From: JBQCEE01 sp051960575
GTDB taxonomy: Bacteria > Actinomycetota > Actinomycetes > Mycobacteriales > Jatrophihabitantaceae
Direction: 5' to 3'
Assembly (NCBI RefSeq): GCF_051960575.1
Contig: NZ_JBQCEE010000370.1
Location: forward strand, 1-7,889
Length of the DNA: 7,889 nt
Shown here: positions 7,078-7,889 of the stretch, in pieces
How the letters are laid out: each line of letters opens with the position of its first letter
Position numbering within the stretch: position 1 is the first letter of the stretch
Notes under the pieces: generated by a model
The model's input: the letters and a program-made list of their open reading frames with translations, nothing else
Databases searched by the model: none
What the model was told of the DNA's origin: nothing
Program-made: the position numbers and the translations under genes

Positions 7078-7737
7078 ATGGCCTACGCAGGCACCGCCGG
7101 CATGGAGTTCGGACGCACGCGGTGGCGTCTCGTCTGGTTCGTCCTCGTGCCCTCGCTGGCAGCCGTCGCCACGCTGCTGCTGCTCATCGCCAACGGCCTC
7201 ATCGCCGTGTCGTTCGCGATCTCCGGCACGACCTTCAAGGTCACCGCCGACAGCGTGAAGAGCACCGGCGTCGACGGCAACGGCGTCGGCTTCTACCAAT
7301 TCGGCGTCGTGAACTACGCCGGTGACGGGACGCCAAACCCGGCGGCCGAGAACGTCATCTCGAAGGCCGAGCTGACCAACCTGTGCCAGTCGGTGTCCGT
7401 CGGTCCGTTCACGCTGCGACTCACCGCCGGCACCGGGTCGAGCCCCGTGCAGGCGTCGCACCTGGTCATCGACGCGACGTCGCTGTCCGCGGACGTCGCG
7501 CAGTTCGACAACATCAACATCGGGCAGGATGTCGGGACGTACAACAACCCCGGCCTGACTGCGCCCGGTGCCCGCGGCAGTGGCCCGAACGTCGTGTCCG
7601 GTCACGTTCCGCTCGGCACCTTCGGCCAGACGGCTGACGGCGTCACGCTGACCGGCGTCAAGCAGGTGGCGAACGCGACCTCGGCGACGTCGTTCACGCT
7701 GCCGAACCTCAGCCTCAGCTTCGGCTCGTCCTGCTGA
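7078..7737 (+). CDS. DUF6230 family protein with N-terminal signal/anchor (219 aa)
   Basis: It resembles the actinobacterial DUF6230 family, sometimes misnamed cholesterol esterase; no function is established. A short polar N-terminus with FGRTRWRLV is followed by a hydrophobic segment (about 18-44) that could be a signal peptide or an anchor. Next is the family-typical opening VSFAISGTTFKVTADSVKSTG, a tract containing ELTNLCQSVSVGPFTLRLTAG, LVIDATSLSADVAQFDNINIG, and a C-terminal stretch with LTGVKQVANATSATSFTLPNLSLSFG. The mature part looks beta-rich and exported. Two cysteines, C103 and the last residue C219, could form a disulfide outside the cell. ATG 7078 is chosen because GGGGAG (7067-7072) lies five bases upstream. 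In Streptomyces the gene typically precedes a DUF6114 membrane protein gene, and an ORF start is present just downstream here. The upstream signal peptidase may process it. Confidence 0.8.
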   Translation: MAYAGTAGMEFGRTRWRLVWFVLVPSLAAVATLLLLIANGLIAVSFAISGTTFKVTADSVKSTGVDGNGVGFYQFGVVNYAGDGTPNPAAENVISKAELTNLCQSVSVGPFTLRLTAGTGSSPVQASHLVIDATSLSADVAQFDNINIGQDVGTYNNPGLTAPGARGSGPNVVSGHVPLGTFGQTADGVTLTGVKQVANATSATSFTLPNLSLSFGSSC

Positions 7738-7754
7738 GCCGGCGAAGGTCCGCG

Positions 7755-7826
7755 ATGCGTCTCTCGCGCCATCGAGCCGACGCCACCTCGGCCGCCGACG
7801 CCCAGTCGGCGGCGGAGGAGGAGTAG
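7755..7826 (+). CDS. Start of a downstream gene, possibly DUF6114, interrupted by corrupted sequence
   Basis: ATG 7755 follows GAAGG (7744-7748) by six bases, a good ribosome site 17 bp after the DUF6230 stop. The frame encodes 23 residues beginning MRLSRHRADATSAADAQSAA, then stops at TAG 7824-7826 just as an 11-G run begins. Codon use is normal up to that point. DUF6230 genes are usually followed by DUF6114, whose proteins begin with a polar, variable N-terminus, so this may be the first part of that gene with its frame broken by errors at the window end. DUF6114 identity comes from context, not from visible homology. Confidence 0.35.
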   Translation: MRLSRHRADATSAADAQSAAEEE

Positions 7827-7889
7827 GGGGGGGGGGAACCCCAAAAAGCCGAAGACGAGGGGGCCCTCCCCCCCCTGGCTGGGGTCGCC
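7826..7889. other. Homopolymer-rich window end, probably low-quality sequence
   Basis: In 64 bases there are runs of 11 G (7826-7836), 5 A (7843-7847), 5 G (7859-7863) and 8 C (7868-7875). Nothing comparable occurs in the preceding 7.8 kb. It looks like a contig end with base-calling or homopolymer errors. No reading frame should be trusted here. Confidence 0.7.

Overview
The window comes from a high-GC actinobacterium. By eye GC is above 70%, with strong G/C bias at third codon positions and frequent GTG starts. The gene families also fit: actinobacterial-type PurB tail, single-chain iron-sulfur serine dehydratase, 14-helix DHA2 exporter, and a DUF6230 protein typical of Streptomyces-like and related actinomycetes. 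I cannot assign genus or species from the sequence alone.

Layout, left to right. (1) The 3' end of purB (adenylosuccinate lyase, +) ends in a hairpin. (2) A noncoding stretch of about 280 bp between convergent genes holds three head-to-tail 75-bp units, each folding as a long imperfect palindrome. (3) A minus-strand pair follows, read from right to left: a siderophore-interacting flavin reductase (1713-982), then a PaaI-type hotdog thioesterase (953-555), 28 bp apart. (4) Divergent from this pair, across only 54 bp, is sdaA (L-serine dehydratase, +), closed by a 12-bp perfect-stem terminator that probably serves both strands. (5) A 14-TM DHA2 drug exporter (-) is divergent from a TetR regulator (+). 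Their 162-bp spacer carries a 26-bp inverted repeat that is a good operator candidate. (6) Two tRNA genes, Ser(GCT) and Arg(ACG), are on the + strand. (7) A cell-envelope cluster on + contains a possible two-helix membrane ORF, a small type I signal peptidase, a DUF6230 protein with an N-terminal signal/anchor, and the first codons of what may be its usual partner (DUF6114), cut off by corrupted, homopolymer-rich sequence at the window end.

The left and middle parts are ordinary metabolism and transport: purine synthesis, ferric-siderophore reduction, serine breakdown, drug export with local repression. The less explained parts are the 75-bp repeat array, the reading-frame break just upstream of the signal peptidase, and the signal peptidase/DUF6230 pairing. 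The last 64 bases look like low-quality sequence and should not be interpreted as biology.
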